DNA from: Callaeas wilsoni
Taxonomy: Eukaryota > Chordata > Aves > Passeriformes > Callaeidae
Length of the DNA: 64,000 nt
Assembly (NCBI GenBank): GCA_013398955.1
Contig: VWPU01017401.1
Location: 1,054,001 to 1,118,000, forward strand
Direction: 5' to 3'
Below the pieces are notes generated by a model. It saw only the letters and a program-made list of their open reading frames with translations, was not told the origin of the DNA and did not search any database. This document shows positions 60,904-64,000 of the stretch, one piece after another. A program made the translations under genes and the position numbers. Each line of letters opens with the position of its first letter. Positions within the stretch are counted from its first letter, which is position 1.

Positions 60904-63900
60904 CCTGAACAAAGGAAACCCTGGGCTCTTATACCCTCACAGCCTAAGGGCAGGAAAGTCCAAGTCCTCAGCTCCTGCCTGAGTGTTTGTTCCCTGGCTG
61001 GTGCACAGGTCTCCGTGCCCTTTGTCAGGCAAAGGGTCTGCAATTCACAGCCTCTTGCACGGGGCCAACCCAGAGCTCAGCCTGCGGCTCCCACTGTACC
61101 TGCATCCCGAGATACCTGCCCTGAGTGTATCCTTCAACAATCACTGTCTGCCCTTCTTCTGCCCCTGCCTTTCACTCGCCTCTCTCTTTCTATTCTCCTT
61201 CTGGTGAGGGTGCATTTCCACTGCATGCAGCCTCTTCCCTCTAATAAAATTTGTCTTCTGTCAGCAGGATTAAATGCTTGAAGGGGATGGCATCTGTGAA
61301 AAACACTCTCCCCTTCACTACACACTCCTCAGGAACTGGTACTCTCCAGGACCAACAGGCCTTCTGAGTGAGGCCACATGGCAGCTTTCGGAAGTGTCTG
61401 CAGTGGGAGTCTGGGAGGGCTAGAGCCACAACATCTTCTAGTCAACCAAACATGACTATCTCTGACTTCTCTCTCAACATCTGTAATTGTCCTACGCCAG
61501 ACTCCTAGGGAACCAAAAAAATCCCCAGAAGTGAAAACAGTGGTGGTATGAAGTAAGAGAAGGAAAGGGAGCTATGCAAAAATGGGAGTAAAGGATTGAG
61601 AGAGAAGGCAAGAGATTTATTCAGCATTTCCTTGTCTGTCTCCTCCACAAACTGAATCACAGAAGCATGAAAGTAGATGTATTGAATCTCAAAGGAAATA
61701 AAAGAAGTGGAAAATTAACTACTGATGAAAAAAATAGCTGTGTCCAGGGATTCCTGCATATCAACTCTGAGCTCCTTCTTATCAGCTTAGAATAGAAAAG
61801 GCCAGGGGACTGGGGAGGAAAGGTCAAACGCTGACAGAAAACACAGGCAAGGGAAAAATGAGAGCTAACATGGAAATCAAAGCAGAAGAGCAGGATGGAA
61901 AAGAGTTGATCCTGTTTCGGACTATTTGCACGCACTGCCCTGAGTGCCATTTCCCCATTTCAGCATCATGAATGAATGAAGTTGGTTTAAAGCTGAGGCT
62001 TAGAATAGCCACACCACTTTCTGACTTTCTTACCCTCACCTCTGTTTGGCAACAGGTAAAAACAGTGGGCTGGGATGACCTCATAGAGCAGCTGCCATAA
62101 TGAGCACCAGCCCACAGCTGGGCCAGCTGTGAGCTGCTGCCTGCCAGGTCCCAGCTGACCTCAACAGCTCTTCCTGATTGTTTCTAATGGCTTGGACAAT
62201 GTGCATGAAGCTGGCCTGTGTAATCCTGTATAGATTCGGGGCCATGTGTTTTCCTGGATCTTATGTCATTTTTTTCCTTTAGTTTTGAATGAATTTTGAC
62301 CTTATTCTCTCCTGGGTCTCCCTATGCATTCTGACCTGAGTGGCCACCTCGGATTTCTAGATGATGAAGGATAAAGGGCTGCCTCCACATACCTTTCTGA
62401 TCATAAACAGGTCCACTGTCACAGTAACATTGGAAATCATTAAAAAAATTGGAAAAACTGTATATAGTTATTACTGCACACAGGTAGTCATTTACATAGA
62501 ACCTTGAAGACTGACTTCCAGTGGAAGTCAAACTCTTGACTTCAGGAACAACTCCAGGAAGGTTGCCCATGCATATTCCAAAGAAATGGCTCCCCACAAA
62601 AGTGCCCCACCACTACACACCCTGCCAATCCACATAAGTGACCAACAACATGCAAAGATGTCTCCTTTTTAGACGTCTCCACTGAACCTCAAAGCTTGGC
62701 TCCCAAAGAGCAAAAGTTACCTCAAAATTACCTTCATGTGGACAGCAATGCAGCTATTCAGATTGCTCCCTCAAATCAGTATAAGCATAATGTCAGCAAC
62801 ATTGTCTTTCAAAGACTGAACATTTGCTCACAGTCAGGGCCAAAAAGGACATGCAGAAAGGTAGGACACGCCTGGGGACTCACTGGTGACACGATTCAGC
62901 AGAGTAAATTACAACCTCTTACAGAAATAGCTAATAGATTTAAAGACAAGAACAAGATAAAAGTATGTGGGGGGTAAGCAGGACAGATGGGTTAACAAAC
63001 ATAATAGGATATGCATAATTCTCAGCTACTCAGGAACAGTAATCACAAATCACCACCTGCCCAGTTACTATCAGATGGCAGGTTTGCCTCTTCACAACAA
63101 ACCCGTTTCCTGTGTATGCATCACAATCTTGGTGCATTCATTCACTTACCATAGTAGCTTTTCTTTTTCTACACGGACAATTTAGTTTTTTGAGAAGGAA
63201 CAGGCATTTACACCTTCCTATATAAAGACATTGCTTACTATATTTGACTTAGCCGCATGTGAGGAAAGCAGATGAAATGAGGGAGCTTTCAGCATGTCAG
63301 TGCACCTCCTTTTGGTTCACAAAAACTTGCTTTATACAAGGGTCAATTTTGAAACTACAGAGCACTGCAGAACCTGTTTTGAACTGCGTTTCGCTCAAGT
63401 GGAGACTATCTATAGTACCAGGAGAAAATAAATATGGAACCCTACAAACTCATTGGAACTGCCATATCACAAAACTTATCTCATCGAGAGACCTTGCACA
63501 GAACATTTTTGAGCAGAACAAAAATCCCACTTGTGAAGATCCAGGTGAATTCAGGTCAATTTTGACACACACATTTCCGGATAAAAGAAGAAAAGTGAGA
63601 CGTAGGGACAGATGAGTGAAAGAAATCTCAGAATAAGTCAGATTTCTTTTTTTTAACTGTTGAAATGATGGTACCATTTTTTTAAAACTGTCCAGGCTTA
63701 AAAGAATAAGAATTTTACAAGAAATAAATTAACATCCTCCCTACAATTAAAAGAAACTTTTCAGTTTTGGATTGAATGAAGCACCACCAGGCAATGGAAC
63801 CCACCATTCTCTTTTTCCTTCATCTTACTTTATTTTTTTGTCCAGTCATTGAATTGAAAACTCCATTATTCACACAACTCAATCTGAAATAAAGAAAAGA

Positions 63901-64000
63901 GCAAGCCAGCTGTAGACTCCTTATATTCTGAATTAAAATGTCAGGCTATGGCAGACATGGTAGAATATTCTGTTGTCAGAGAATCACACACTATATAATC
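60904..64000. other. Flank with no recognised gene
   Basis: The stretch 60904-61260 is GC- and pyrimidine-richer, with a TTATACC word near 60929 and AATAAAA near 61241; I could not match it to a known LTR or gene. The rest is AT-rich non-coding sequence without recognised elements. Confidence 0.4.

Noticed and set aside
60700..61290. An LTR-like arrangement (TTATACC word, then AATAAAA, GC-rich U3-like sequence, hairpin)
   Set aside because: No TG...CA ends with a target duplication could be found and I do not recognise the family.
61650..61700. AATCACAGAAGCATGAAAG resembling a CR1 tail
   Set aside because: The TTGGAA and following blocks of CR1 are missing, so the match is only about ten bases.
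63970..64000. A possible CR1 3' end (AGAATCACACACTATATAATC) at the window edge
   Set aside because: Too short, and cut by the window end, to separate from chance.

Overview
This window looks like vertebrate nuclear DNA, most likely from a bird. It has AT-rich non-coding sequence, low CpG outside two small blocks, no long open frames with recognisable domains, several CR1 LINE fragments, a tRNA-Ile-headed SINE with a CR1-type tail, and a solo endogenous-retrovirus LTR of a type I know from bird genomes. The SINE resembles the zebra finch TguSINE1 family, which from memory is absent from chicken. That points to a neoavian, perhaps a passerine or relative, but the species cannot be fixed from sequence reading alone.

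I find one piece of a protein-coding gene. On the minus strand, positions 16014 down to 15948 encode a 22-residue signal peptide (MRTYWLHS... ...GFFLSLFSLQ) and end in a consensus splice donor. I recognise this as the alternative first coding exon of LSAMP, limbic system-associated membrane protein, a GPI-anchored IgLON cell-adhesion molecule of neurons. A purine-rich leader of about 340 nt without any upstream ATG precedes it. A TATA-like box lies at 16379-16385 and a CTCF-like motif at 16419-16431. All later LSAMP exons lie outside the window, to the left on this strand.

Layout: 1-15947 is LSAMP intron 1. It holds a forward CTCF-like motif (4003-4018), a CR1 fragment (5930-6050), the SINE (6652-6793), a candidate conserved block (11895-12300), a CpG-rich block (12826-13200), and a diverged TG/GA-rich repeat field (14290-15060). 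The first exon and promoter occupy 15948 to about 16480. The rest, 16480-64000, is upstream flank. It holds the solo LTR with a 5-bp target duplication (17996-18998), six more CR1-type fragments, a MIR fossil and other ancient repeat remnants, a four-copy 40-bp tandem repeat, microsatellites, two hairpin-forming inverted repeats, and stretches that look like conserved regulatory DNA. I see no second gene, no tRNA or rRNA gene, no CRISPR array and no intact transposon coding region.

The biological theme is the promoter of a neuronal adhesion gene set in a gene-poor, repeat-sprinkled landscape. Its alternative first exon changes only the signal peptide, so the sequence here mainly decides where and when LSAMP is made. 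Repeat and motif calls rest on recognition from memory; no alignment or database search was run.
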